A stretch of 64,000 nucleotides of DNA from Nematostella vectensis. Taxonomy: Eukaryota > Cnidaria > Anthozoa > Actiniaria > Edwardsiidae. The notes under the pieces are model-generated. The model saw nothing but the letters and a program-made list of their open reading frames with translations, did no database searches and had not been told where the DNA came from. The stretch covers positions 2,247,597-2,311,596 of the forward strand of contig NC_064048.1 of assembly GCF_932526225.1 (NCBI RefSeq). The letters run 5' to 3'. Below are positions 34,795 through 46,500 of the stretch, in pieces. The position numbers and the translations under genes are program-made. How positions within the stretch are numbered: the stretch's first letter is position 1; each line of letters begins with the position of its first letter.

Positions 34795-36558
34795 CCCGTG
34801 CGAGATGGATTCCTAGGTTTTTAGGAATTCCTAGGTATTCCTAGGAATTTCCTAAGATTTCCTAAGTTTGATCTAAAGGTGTTAACAAAATATAATTAAA
34901 CTTCCTAAGAATTCCTAGGATTTCCTAGTATAAGCAGTAGACCAGAAAATCAGAATAATTGGGATTAGGAAATCTTAGGAATTCTTAAGAAGAAGATTTG
35001 AAGCATTCTAAAATATTTAGGAACTCGTAGGAAATTCTTAGGAAATCCTAAAAGAACATTTTTATCACAAGAACAGACCTCAGCACACTTTTGTAAGCTA
35101 TACTACAACAATAAGAAACGTAATCAAAGACAGGCATTGGACTCGAACACGAGTTTTATGAGGCGTACTTTTTTTCAGAATTAGTACTACATTGTAAAGA
35201 AAGATAAGAAGGGTGATAATTGTTTTAAAATCTTAGATCTGATTTAGACATAATATATATTGTTTCTAATAGAAATGCTTCTTGAGATTATAAGAAAAGA
35301 AGTCCCGCTTTGCAGAGAGAAGACCGTAAAATGAAAATGTACCGGGCCGAGAGGGGCTTGGGCCCAAGGCGCAAAACCATAACGGTCGAACGAACGCCAT
35401 TATCATAACTTCCAAACGGATAGCCGTTTACTCCCGTCTTTTCTACGCGAAATTCACCTATTTAATGGACTTGATGAGCAGAACATGGATTGCAGTGAAA
35501 GGTTAGTGTGCAATGGGCTTTATAATGTAATATGATCAATAATAAATGTGATTTCTGCGACCAACTTTAGCATAGAATCATCGTATGTGAGCGGACTTTT
35601 CGAACTAGATGTGTTTTGTTATTCTTTTCTTCTTAACACTACTACCTTCTTATGTGTTTCTCTTAATATCTTTGCAGGACATTTTGATAGAGATAGCAAA
35701 ATGTGCCCGAGTTGCAAAGCCAGAAAAGAAAGAAATTTGAGGTACAAGGAACGTATCAATGCGTGAAAATCAATATTGGTCCTTGTCCAGATAAGTTGTT
35801 ATTTTTAATATTCTGATCACAGTAAAACCCTGCAAATGAAGAACCTAGTTATCTTTTCATGCTAACCTACTAGGGTTCGAATTTAAATGGTGCATATAGG
35901 CTTTAGGCTTCTAGCTTCTTATCTGAATATACAAAGTTATAAACTATGACTATACAAAGATGCCTATTATAATGTAGCTAGTATCCTTTTTTCCTATACC
36001 ATTTTGCTTCCATTTTGTTTTATACTGAGGCACTAGGGTTGCTTGAATGAGGTTAGATTATTTTAAACATGAAACTCATCCAAACGGGACCCACATATAT
36101 TAGTTGTGCTGGAATACATGGGACTGGTTTTCTAAGTCCAAGATTTTGCACAAATAGACAATAGTCTTGTTTATATGAGTTCTAATGTATGTTTGTATTT
36201 ACAATTAACCTGCAAGAAAATGTGATGCACCTAAACTTTGAATAAAAAGAATCTTGAATGTTTTCATTGTATGTGGTTTAGTGTTTATCATTTCCTCTGA
36301 AATTCTATATTGCAATCCTAGGAAAATCCTAGGAATTCTTAGGGTTTACAAGCAATTTTCTTCCTAGGAATTCCTAAGAAAATCTTAAGAATTTCCTAGG
36401 AAAATCTTAGGAAACTCTTGTTTGTTTTGTCCCAATTTACCGTGAAATTTCACACCTCATTCCTAGGTTTTTCTTAGGATTTCCTAGGAATTCCTAGGAA
36501 TAAAATCCTAGGATATTCCTAGGTTATCCTAGGATTTTCCTAGTCCACCTCGCACGGG
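34795..36558. mobile_element. 1.76-kb TIR element with CCTAGG-rich ends, superfamily unknown
   Basis: Inverted ends begin CCCGTGCGAG(A/G)TGGA, followed by 120-240 bases packed with CCTAGGAAT and CCTAAGAA-type palindromic blocks on both sides. It interrupts the reverse transcriptase between SGRTQ and GSCLGPLLF. The target duplication is not certain; CG on each side is possible. The interior has no transposase frame, so it is likely non-autonomous. It contains a small spliceable frame at 35,465-35,766. Confidence 0.75.
35465..35766 (+). CDS. Possible two-exon 41-residue frame with CPSC motif, inside TIR element
   Basis: ATG 35,465 opens 12 codons and a G before a donor (AAG|GTTAGT, exon end 35,501). 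An acceptor TTTGCAG precedes exon 2 at 35,678-35,766, which reads HFDRDSKMCPSCKARKERNL and ends in TGA. An exact AATAAA lies at 36,241-36,246. A CPxC pair with a basic tail hints at a zinc-binding or nucleic-acid-binding peptide, but only two cysteines are present. It may be a relic of a larger transposon protein. Confidence 0.25.
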
Positions 36559-37210
36559 CGTTGTGTGCGTCCTGACAGGTAAGACCTGAACCAACAAGAG
36601 CGGTTTCGTTCACTCCGAGCCGATTCTGTAGGCGATGAAGCAGTGTGCAGTGGTTGAAAGGCGGAACTGAAATCAAGCAGCACCAGCAAGGTGGTCTGCT
36701 GTCTGTATATGCTAAGAAGATTTGTCATTGCGAACTCTCAGGAGAGCCGTCATGGTGCTATGGTTTTTCCGATACGAGGACTGGAACGCATTGGTTAGAG
36801 GCCATGTCGATGCATATGGTCTTGTAGCTGAAGAGCCGCAGCGGTTTCATTCAGTTTAGAGACATAAGCCAAGCTGCTGACAGGGCGAAGATTGGCTTTG
36901 GTTTGCTAAAGGCCTGCATTCTTTAGCAGGGGGTTGATGACCAGGCCATCCTACTCATCGGCAAAAGAACCTGACTAAAGAGATATTGATCATAGACGTG
37001 ATTACAGGAATTTATTCATCAAGACATTGGAAAACCAAACTTATCGGCATCGGGTCTAGGGGGCAAGATTTCTTAGAGCTTCGGTTAATGTTGTCAGATC
37101 TTTGAAACGGCTGAAGGAGAAAGTAGAGTTCGTAGGATCTTCATGGCAATCAGATGGCTCTACGTCATTCAACACTACTCCCATCGCCTCATGGATAGTG
37201 CTAACTTTCT

Positions 37211-38107
37211 CATTCCCAGAAATAAGGGACATTAGCCAGCGGTTTCTCTGGGCTCACATTTTGCTAGGCCCGCGAAGAATAACAGCGGTATCACAAATAA
37301 AAACGAGATTCCGGCCAGCACAGGGGCTTCCCTTTTGTTGTTACACTAGAAGTTTTTAATCAGGTTGAATAAATTCCAAATAAAAGTAGTATTAGCGGTA
37401 TTTAAACGTGCAAGGGGCATCTCTGATTTGATACGTCCAATGATAATGGAAGTGCGGCAGTCTTGCTGAGGTTGGAAAACATTATATGCGCAAATAAAAA
37501 AAAAAAAAAAAATGTATTTTAGAAAGGCTTTATGGTTCCCCTGTGTCTATCCCAGAAAGCCGTGGGGCCGTTTAAAACAAAATGGAGCACGGACGAACGA
37601 AGAGAAGTTGTTCTTGCGGAGCGCACCGTTTTCCTTGCTTCAGTCTGTGTCTTAAAGACAACAATAATGGTTCCTGAACTAGGCATAACTACATCAAATG
37701 TTATTTCTTCGGGAACAAGATTGGAAGGCACTACTGCCTATTTTATTGGCCAATTTGATGAGAAGGACAGTCGATTTACCAATTTCGAGTCCTGCACCTG
37801 TGATGCGGCGAACAGTTCTACCTTTTAAACGACTACTTTTATGCCCGATTTCAATGAAATTACAGAGAATGTATGGAGGATTGTATACTCTCAAGCGAGG
37901 GCATCGTCTGAACGGAAAGTGTATCACTCGAATGGCAAGGGTTTTTTTCGGGTCCTGCATCGTGAGCCCAAAATCTCTGAAACGAGAAAATTTGATAAAT
38001 TGTGATGTCTCCCCACATTTCCTTATAATAAATGGCAGCCATTTTGACATTGTATGTGCACTATTACGCATGCGTGACGGCCATGTTGTCTCTTATTTCT
38101 GGGAATG
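37211..38107. mobile_element. 897-bp TIR element inside the retrotransposon
   Basis: Inverted ends CATTCCCAGAAATAAG(G/A)GACA at 37,211-37,231 and 38,087-38,107. It separates the retrotransposon linker (ending ..GNYFI on the minus strand) from its continuation (EKVSTIHEAM). Open frames lie on both strands in the middle (37,694-38,165), but neither shows a recognised transposase motif. The target duplication was not identified. Confidence 0.6.
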
Positions 38108-38312
38108 GAATAAAATAATTACCAATATCGTTAGCAACAGATGTGCCGTCACAACCACTTGGTAACACAACGCTTCTGGGTTGGGTCAGAAGTGCCTTAG
38201 TATACCTGAACAGCTTGCCTTGGCTGTCGTCGTTTGTAATGATCACTATGTACAATAGATTCCGGTGCATTAAAATGCCAAGTGAATGCCAACAATGTAC
38301 TACCATTGTCAT

Positions 38313-38855
38313 CCGTCAATATGCAAATATGCGTCGATGTTAAACAATGAGAAGTGGGAGACAAAACAAACAAACTCTCACATTCCGGTGCAGATTGATC
38401 GAGATTTCCGTCAGGGTGTACCCAATAGCTGCCATTTGATGTTAGCCAGAGATCCTTGTAGTTATTCCAATGAGAGAGCAGCGCAAAAAAAGAGAAAAAA
38501 CGTCCAGATTACGCTGGTGGATTTAGCGTGTCTGCTCCTCATCCTTGCAAGTGCACATGTGCACATTTTCTGAAAAAACATGGTGGACGCGTTTGACGAA
38601 GCCGAAAACACGGGAAACAAACTCCCTCAAGGAGGTTTAGGAACAGCTTTGTTGTTTCTGCGTAGCATTACAATTGCACAATAATAATGGGTGAATCATA
38701 GCTACGTTTTTTTGCTGTTTTTTTTTTTTGTTTCTTTCTTTTAAATCATTTCAATAGTCATAATGTGAGTGATAAGTAAGTACTTGAAATATTCACGGGC
38801 GGAACATAAATTGTTACCGAATAGGCGATATAATTGTTCAGTATAAATTTGTTGG
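38313..38855. other. Upstream region of the F-box gene
   Basis: No gene. A T-tract lies at 38,721-38,730. GTATAAAT at 38,840-38,847 lies too close to the ATG to be a usual TATA box. Confidence 0.4.
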
Positions 38856-39776
38856 ATGGATAACACAGCACAAAGCGACTGTTTTGCAAGAATGATGACA
38901 AAAGCTAGCACAGATAAATGGATTTTTGGATTCCCTGATCTTGTGTTGGGGAAAATACTTGATTGTCTTTCTCTACAAGACCTTGGGCGACTTCCTCAAG
39001 TTTGTCGGTACTGGAAGGAATCGATGATTTTCACTAGTAGCAGAATCTGGGCAAAGTTTCTACCCAAACGAGCTGATTGTATCCCAGAAGATTTGGCCGC
39101 GTACGAGAAAGTCAAATTCGCGTGGAAAAATAGCTTGAAAATTGGTAAGGAAAGATGGTTTCGGGATCCTATCGGGGATCTCGTGGAATACGAGGACAAA
39201 CTTCTGAAAGCCGAGAGAGCTCGCTTCCCATGGCGCAACACACAGAGGTCAAAATATGTGATGTATTTACGTCTGAACCAGTGCTATAAACTCACTTCAA
39301 ATGGACAGGAATCTTCGAACTCAGATATTAAAAAAGCAGTTAATGAAATCTGGGAGAAATTTGGCTGTATCTACGAAAACAGTGATGAAATCATTTCTGT
39401 GGAGCATGCATTTAAATACGCCCAATACCGCCTTAAAATAAAGATTCTCCAAGGGGTATTAGATAGTCTAAATCCACATTGGCTTTTGAGATGCCTTCAT
39501 TCAGGTAACTATAAGATTGATAGTAAAGGAGATATTGGCAAGGAAGATTGTGATTATGATGAAGAAGATGATGAGAAGGAAGCTAAAAATATACTAGGTC
39601 AAATGTTACCAAAGCAGTTATATTGTGACATAAAGGAACTCTTCTCAGATGAAAGCCAAGGTTTTATTCAATACCATCTAAGCGATGGTTGCATTAATGA
39701 AAATTTTGAGTATTCTGATACATTAATCATCAGCGATACAGCAGCTATACACCATGTTCAATTCTTCGATTTTTGA
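38856..39776 (+). CDS. F-box protein, single uninterrupted frame
   Basis: 306 codons from ATG 38,856 to TGA 39,774-39,776. Residues about 24-66 match an F-box: FPDLVLGKILDCLSLQDLG, then VCRYWKE and a final IW. F-box proteins bind Skp1 and bring substrates to SCF ubiquitin ligases. The rest has no WD40, LRR or kelch repeats. It includes a helical middle part (HAFKYAQYRLKIKILQGVLD) and an acidic stretch near residues 228-242 (DYDEEDDEKEA). No intron is visible, which could mean a retrogene or a naturally intronless gene. The substrate is unknown. Codons are undisturbed, so it is probably functional. Met13 or Met14 is an alternative start. The gene ends 780 bases before the 44-bp satellite. Confidence 0.8.
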   Translation: MDNTAQSDCFARMMTKASTDKWIFGFPDLVLGKILDCLSLQDLGRLPQVCRYWKESMIFTSSRIWAKFLPKRADCIPEDLAAYEKVKFAWKNSLKIGKERWFRDPIGDLVEYEDKLLKAERARFPWRNTQRSKYVMYLRLNQCYKLTSNGQESSNSDIKKAVNEIWEKFGCIYENSDEIISVEHAFKYAQYRLKIKILQGVLDSLNPHWLLRCLHSGNYKIDSKGDIGKEDCDYDEEDDEKEAKNILGQMLPKQLYCDIKELFSDESQGFIQYHLSDGCINENFEYSDTLIISDTAAIHHVQFFDF

Positions 39777-39779
39777 TGA

Positions 39780-40556
39780 TATGCCAATATAAGGGTACAA
39801 GAAGCATACTATTTGACAATCAGCACGATAAATCAATGCTTTAGTGTGAATCAGAGGGCATAGAACCCTCTTCAATATTAAGTTCATATCATTATCTCTC
39901 TTAACATTTCGTTTATCTATTTGATTCACATGAGCTTAAGTTGATAACACAGAGCCATAGCAGGCCACATAAGAATGGGGGGGGGGGGGGGGGGGGGCAC
40001 AATACAGAAACATTAAGAAAATATTGGGGAGCACAGCCACACCCCTGTTGGTAATTTCCTTAAATTTGGGGGGGGGGCTGCATGCCCCTAGTGCTCCACC
40101 CCCTGCTACGGCCATGTAACATTACATAGATTTTCACAGTGTTTTGTAAGAAATATATCTGAATGCAAAGAAAGACTGGCCAAGCGAAGATTTGGTAATA
40201 CTATAGTTTCAAGGAATATCAGAATATGAAGCTTAAGAATCCCTGTGATGTTTGCAACTCCTGCCATAATAAAGTTGACCCCCCCTTGTAAATTAGAAAT
40301 ATACCCAAGGCTTGGTTGACAATGGTGGAGCACTTCCCTCAGATCTATGGGAAATCTTGTTGATAGATCAAAACAGAGAACCTTATGCCCTGGATTGTGA
40401 ACCTATCCAGGTACACCATGCAATGGTTTTGAAACTTGTCCAGAGGTAAAATTAGTAGATATGATTTGGCAATTTTTTGGGGGGCATCTTGTCAATAAAA
40501 TTGCCTTATAACTTAAAACACATCTTGGACCAGTCTTATTAATTTCCCATTCAGGG
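39780..40556. other. 3' flank of the F-box gene with a decayed repeat
   Basis: Inverted ends CATAGCAGG (39,956) and its complement in CCTGCTACGGCCATG (40,103-40,117) bracket a segment with a 19-base G-run at 39,979-39,997 and CATGCCCC near 40,080. It resembles a decayed MITE. No gene. Confidence 0.4.
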
Positions 40557-43500
40557 ACTGGGGATATTGGTAGAGTACTACTAGTAGGTGAAGGGTTGGG
40601 ATTGGGGATGTTAGTAGGGTACTACTAGTAAGGGAAGGGTTGGGATTGGGGATGCTAGTAGGGTACTACTAGTAAGGGAAGGGTTGGGATTGGGGATGTT
40701 AGTAGGGTACTACTAGTAGGTGAAGGGTTGGGATTGGGGATGTTAGTAGAGTACAACTAGTAGGGGAAGGGTTGGGATTGAGAATAGTAGGGTTCTACTA
40801 GTAGGGAAAGGACTGGGATTGGGGATGTTAGTAGGGTACTACTAGTAGGGGAAGGGTTGGGATTGGGGATGTTAGTAGAGTACTACTAGTAGGGGAAGGG
40901 TTGGGATTAGTGATGTTAGTAGGGTACTACTAGTAGGGGAAGGGTTGGGATTGGGGATGTTAGTAGAGTAGTACTAGTAGGGGAAGGGTTGGGATTGGGG
41001 ATGTTAGTAGAGTACTACTAGTAGGGGAAGGGTTGGGATTGGGGATGTTAGTAGAGTACTACTAGTAGGGGAAGGGTTGGGATTGGGGATGTTAGTAGAG
41101 TACTACTAGTAGGGGAAGGGTTGGGATTGGTGATGTTAGTAGAGTACTACTAGTAGGGGAAGGGCTGGGATTGGTGATGCTAGTAAGGTTCTACTAGTAG
41201 GGGAAGGGTTGGGATTGGGGATGTTAGTAGAGTACTACTAGTAGGGGAAGGGTTGGGATTGGGGATGTTAGTAGAGTACTACTAGTAGGGAAAGGGTTGG
41301 GATTGAGGATGTTAGTAGGGTACTACTAGTAGGGGAAGGGTTGGGATTGAGGATGTTAGTAGGGTACTACTAGTAGGGGAAGGGTTGGGATTGGGGATGT
41401 TAGTAGAGTACTACTAGTAGGGGAAGGGTTGGGATTGGGGATGTCAGTAGGGTACTACTAGTAGGGGAAGGGTTGGGATTGAGGATGTTAGTAGGGTACC
41501 ACTAGTAGGGGAAGGGTTGGGATTGAGGATGTTAGTAGGGTACTACTAGTAGGGGAAGGGTTGGGATTGGGGATGTTAGAAGGGTACTACTAGTAGGGGA
41601 AGGGTTGGGATTGGGGATGTTAGTAGGGTACTACTTGTAGGGGAAGGGTTGGGATTGGGGATGTTAGTAGGGTACTACTAGTAGGGGAAGGGTTGGGATT
41701 GAGGATGTTAGTAGGGTACTACTAGTAGGGGAAGGGCTGGGATTGGGGATGTTAGTAGAGTACTACTAGTAGGGGAAGGGTTGGGATTGGGGATGTTAGT
41801 AGAGTACTACTAGTAGGGGAAGGGTTGGGATTGGGGATGTTAGTAGAGTAGTACTAGTAGGGGAAGGGTTGGGATTGGGGATGTTAGTAGGGTACTACTA
41901 GTAGGGGAAGGGTTGGGATTGGTGATGCTAGTAGGGTACTACTTGTAGGGGAAGGGTTGGGATTGGGGATGTTAGTAGGGTACTACTAGTAGGGGAAGGG
42001 TTGGGATTGGGGATGTTAGTAGTACTACTAGTAGGGGAAGGGTTGGGATTGGGGATGTTAGTAGGGTACTACTAGTAGGGGAAGGGTTGGGATTGGGGAT
42101 GTTAGTAGAGTACTACTAGTAAGGGAAGGGTTGGGATTGAGGATGTTAGTAGAGTACTACTAGTAGGGGAAGGGTTTGGATTGGGGATGTCAGTAGGGTA
42201 CTACTAGTAGGGGAAGGGTTGGGATTGAGGATGTTAGTAGGGTACCACTAGTAGGGGAAGGGTTGGGATTGAGGATGTTAGTAGGGTACTACTAGTAGGG
42301 GAAGGGCTGGGATTGGGGATGTTAGTAGAGTACTACTAGTAGGGGAAGGGTTGGGATTGTTGATGTTAGTAGGGTACTACTAGTAGGTGAAGGGTTGGGA
42401 TTGGGGATGTTAGTAGGGTACTACTAGTAGGGGAAGGGTTGGGATTGGGGATGTTAGTAGGATACTACTAGTAGGGGAAGGGTTGGGATTGGGGATGTTA
42501 GTAGGGTACTACTAGTAGGGGAAGGGTTGGGATTGGGGATGTTAGAAGGGTACTACTAGTAGGGGAAGGGTTGGGATTGGGGATGTTAGTAGAGTACTAC
42601 TAGTAGGGGAAGGGTTGGGATTGGGGATGTTAGTAGAGTACTACTAGTAGGGGAAGGGTTGGGATTGGGGATGTTAGTAGGGTACTACTAGTAGTGGAAG
42701 GGTTGGGATTGGGGATGTTAGTAGAGTAGTACTAGTAGGGGAAGGGTTGGGATTGGGGATGTTAGTAGAGTACTACTAGTAGGGGAAGGGTTGGGATTGG
42801 GGATGTTAGTAGAGTACTACTAGTAGGGGAAGGGTTGGGATTGGGGATGTTAGTACAGTACTACTAGTAGGGGAAGGGTTGGGATTGGGGATGTCAGTAG
42901 GGTACTACTAGTAGGGGAAGGGTTGGGATTGGGGATGTTAGTAGGGTACTACTAGTAGGGGAAGGGTTGGGATTGGGGATGTCAGTAGGGTACTACTAGT
43001 AGGGGAAGGGTTGGGATTGGGGATGTTAGTAGAGTACTACTAGTAGGGGAAGGGTTGGGATTGGGGATGTTAGTAGAGTAGTACTAGTAGGGGAAGGGTT
43101 GGGATTGGGGATGTTAGTAAGGTACTACTAGTAGGGGAAGGGTTGGGATTGGTGATGCTAGTAGGGTACTACTAGTAGTGGAAGGGTTGGGATTGGGGAT
43201 GTTAGTAGAGTACTACTAGTAGGGGAAGGGTTGGGATTGGGGATGTTAGTAAGGTACTACTAGTAGGGGAAGGGTTGGGATTGGTGATGCTAGTAGGGTA
43301 CTACTTGTAGGGGAAGGGTTGGGATTGGGGATGTTAGTAGGGTACTACTAGTAGGGGAAGGGTTGGGATTGGGGATGTTAGTAGGGTACTACTAGTAGGG
43401 GAAGGGTTGGGATTGGGGATGTTAGTAGGGTACTACTAGTAGTGGAAGGGTTGGGATTGGGGATGTTAGTAGAGTACTACTAGTAGGGGAAGGGTTGGGA

Positions 43501-46500
43501 TTGGGGATGTTAGTAGAGTACTACTAGTAGGGGAAGGGTTGGGATTGGGGATGTTAGTAAGGTACTACTAGTAGGGGAAGGGTTGGGATTGGTGATGCTA
43601 GTAGGGTACTACTTGTAGGGGAAGGGTTGGGATTGGGGATGTTAGTAGGGTACTACTAGTAGGGGAAGGGTTGGGATTGGGGATGTTAGTAGGGTACTAC
43701 TAGTAGGGGAGGGGTTGGGATTGGGGATGTTAGTAGAGTACTACTAGTAAGGGAAGGGTTGGGATTGAGGATGCTAGTAGGGTACTACTAGTAGGGGAAG
43801 GGTTGGGATTGGGGATGTTAGTAGTACTACTAGTAGGGGAAGGGTTGGGATTGGGGATGTTAGTAGGGTACTACTAGTAGGGGAAGGGTTGGGATTGGGG
43901 ATGTTAGTAGAGTACTACTAGTAAGGGAAGGGTTGGGATTGAGGATGCTAGTAGGGTACTACTAGTAGGTGAAGGGTTGGGATTGGGGATGTTAGTAGGA
44001 TACTACTAGTAGGGGAAGGGTTGGGATTGGGGATGTTAGAAGGGTACTACTAGTAGGGGAAGGGTTGGGATTGGGGATGTTAGTAGAGTACTACTAGTAG
44101 GGGAAGGGTTGGGATTGGGGATGTTAGTAGAGTACTACTAGTAGGGGAAGGGTTGGGATTGGGGATGTTAGTAGAGTACTACTAGTAGGGGAAGGGTTGG
44201 GATTGGGGATGTCAGTAGGGTACTACTAGTAGGGGAAGGGCTGGGATTGGTGATGCTAGTAGGGGAAGGGTTGGGATTGGGGATGTCAGTAGGGTACTAC
44301 TAGTAGGGGAAGGGTTGGGATTGGGGATGTTAGTAGAGTACTGCTAGTAGGGGAAGGGTTGGGATTGGGGATGTCAGTAGGGTACTACTAGTAGGGGAAG
44401 GGTTGGGATTGGGGATGTCAGTAGGGTACTACTAGTAGGGGAAGGGTTGGGATTGGGGATGTTGGTAGAGTACTACTAGTAGGGGAAGGGTTGGGATTGA
44501 GGATGTTAGTAGGGTACCACTAGTAGGGGAAGGGTTGGGATTGGAGATGTTAGTAGGGTACTACTTGTAGGGGAAGGGTTGGGATTGGGGATGTTAGTAG
44601 GATACTACTTGTAGGGGAAGTGTTGGGATTGTGGATGCTAGTAGAGTACTACTAGTAGGGGAAGGGTTGGGATTGAGGATGTTAGTAGGGTACTACTAGT
44701 AGGGGAAGGGTTGGGATTGGGGATGTTAGTAGGGTACTACTAGTAGGGAAAGGGTTGGGATTGAGGATGTTAGTAGGGTACCACTAGTAGGGGAAGGGTT
44801 GGGATTGGGGATGTTAGTAGGGTACTACTAGTAAGGGAAGGGTTGGGATTGGGGATGTTAGTAGGGTACTACTAGTAGGGGAAGGGTTGGGATTGAGGAT
44901 GTTAGTAGGGTACTACTAGTAGGGGAAGGGTTGGGATTGGTGATGTTAGTAGAGTACTACTAGTAGGGGAAGGGTTGGGATTGAGGATGTTAGTAGGGTA
45001 CCACTAGTAGGGGAAGGGTTGGGATTGAGGATGTTAGTAGGGTACCACTAGTAGGGGAAGGGTTGGGATTGGGGATGTTAGTAGGGTACCACTAGTAGGG
45101 GAAGGGTTGGGATTGAGGATGTTAGTAGGGTACCACTAGTAGGGGAAGGGTTGGGATTGGGGATGTTAGTAGGGTACTACTAGTAAGGGAAGGGTTGGGA
45201 TTGGGGATGTTAGTAGGGTACTACTAGTAAGGGAAGGGTTGGGATTGGGGATGTTAGTAGAGTACTACTAGTAGGGGAAGGGTTGGGATTGGGGATGTTA
45301 GTAGAGTACTACTAGTAGGGGAAGGGTTGGGATTGGGGATGTTAGTAGGGTACTACTAGTAGGGGAAGGGTTGGGATTGGGGATGTTAGTAGGGTACTAC
45401 TAGTAGGGGAAGGGTTGGGATTGGGGATGTTAGTAGAGTACTACTAGTAGGGGAAGGGTTGGGATTAGTGATGTTAGTAGGGTACTACTAGTAGGGGAAG
45501 GGTTGGGATTGGGGATGTTAGTAGGGTACTACTAGTAGGGGAAGGGTTGGGATTGGGGATGTTAGAAGGGTACTACTAGTAGGGGAAGGGTTGGGATTGG
45601 GGATGTTAGTAGAGTACTACTAGTAGGGGAAGGGTTGGGATTGGGGATGTTAGTAGAGTACTACTAGTAGGGGAAGGGTTGGGATTGGGGATGTTAGTAG
45701 GGTACTACTAGTAGGGGAAGGGTTGGGATTGGGGATGTTAGTAGAGTACTACTAGTAGGGGAAGGGTTGGGATTGGGGATGTTAGTAGAGTACTGCTAGT
45801 AGGGGAAGGGTTGGGATTGAGGATGTTAGTAGGGTACTACTAGTAGGGGAAAGGTTGGGATTGGGGATGTTAGTAGGGTACTACTAGTAGGGGAAGGGTT
45901 GGGATTGGGGATGTCAGTAGGGTACTACTAGTAGGGGAAGGGTTGGGATTGGGGATGTTAGTAGAGTACTACTAGTAGGGGAAGGGTTGGGATTGGGGAT
46001 GTTAGTAGGGTACTACTAGTAGGGGAAGGGTTGGGATTGAGGATGTTAGTAGGGTACCACTAGTAGGGGAAGGGTTGGGATTGAGGATGTTAGTAGGGTA
46101 CTACTAGTAGGGGAAGGGTTGGGATTGAGGATATTAGTAGGGTACTACTAGTAGGGGAAGGGTTGGGATTGGGGATGTTAGTAGGGTACTACTAGTAGGG
46201 GAAGGTTTGGGATTGGGGATGTTAGTAGAGTACTACTAGTAGGGGAAGGGTTGGGATTGGGGATGTTAGTAGAGTACTACTAGTAGGGGAAGGGTTGGGA
46301 TTGGGGATGTTAGTAGAGTACTACTAGTAGGGGAAGGGTTGGGATTGGGGATGTTAGTAGGGTACTACTAGTAAGGGAAGGGTTGGGATTGGGGATGTTA
46401 GTAGAGTACTACTAGTAGGGGAAGGGTTGGGATTGGGGATGTTAGTAGGGTACTACTAGTAGGGGAAGGGTTGGGATTGAGGATGTTAGTAGGGTACTAC

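Larger units (their letters stand above)
33096..38312 (-). mobile_element. L2/CR1-like non-LTR retrotransposon, 5'-truncated, interrupted three times
   Basis: Minus-strand pieces in order: 38,312-38,108, linker before reverse transcriptase (TKALLTQPRSVVLPSG); 37,210-36,559, RT palm start (LRPVSSLAYVSKLNE, LLVLLDFSSAF, WFRSYLSGRTQ); 34,794-34,484, RT catalytic part (GSCLGPLLFNVYVSSLLE and YADD at 34,657-34,646); 33,837-33,096, C-terminal part (VRNLGSWFDETFSMT, LHAFVTSRVDYCNSLLYGLP, LWNSLPLEI) and 3' tail. These blocks are those of the L2/CR1 group. No endonuclease domain was found. The tail has a short repeated TGTATATTTAT, as this group usually ends in short tandem repeats instead of poly-A. 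Several stops and frameshifts make it inactive. Insertions: 37,211-38,107; 34,795-36,558; 33,838-34,483. Confidence 0.88.

Noticed and set aside
37694-38165. 155-codon plus-strand and 125-codon minus-strand frames as genes
   Set aside because: They overlap each other on opposite strands inside a TIR element and show no known motif.
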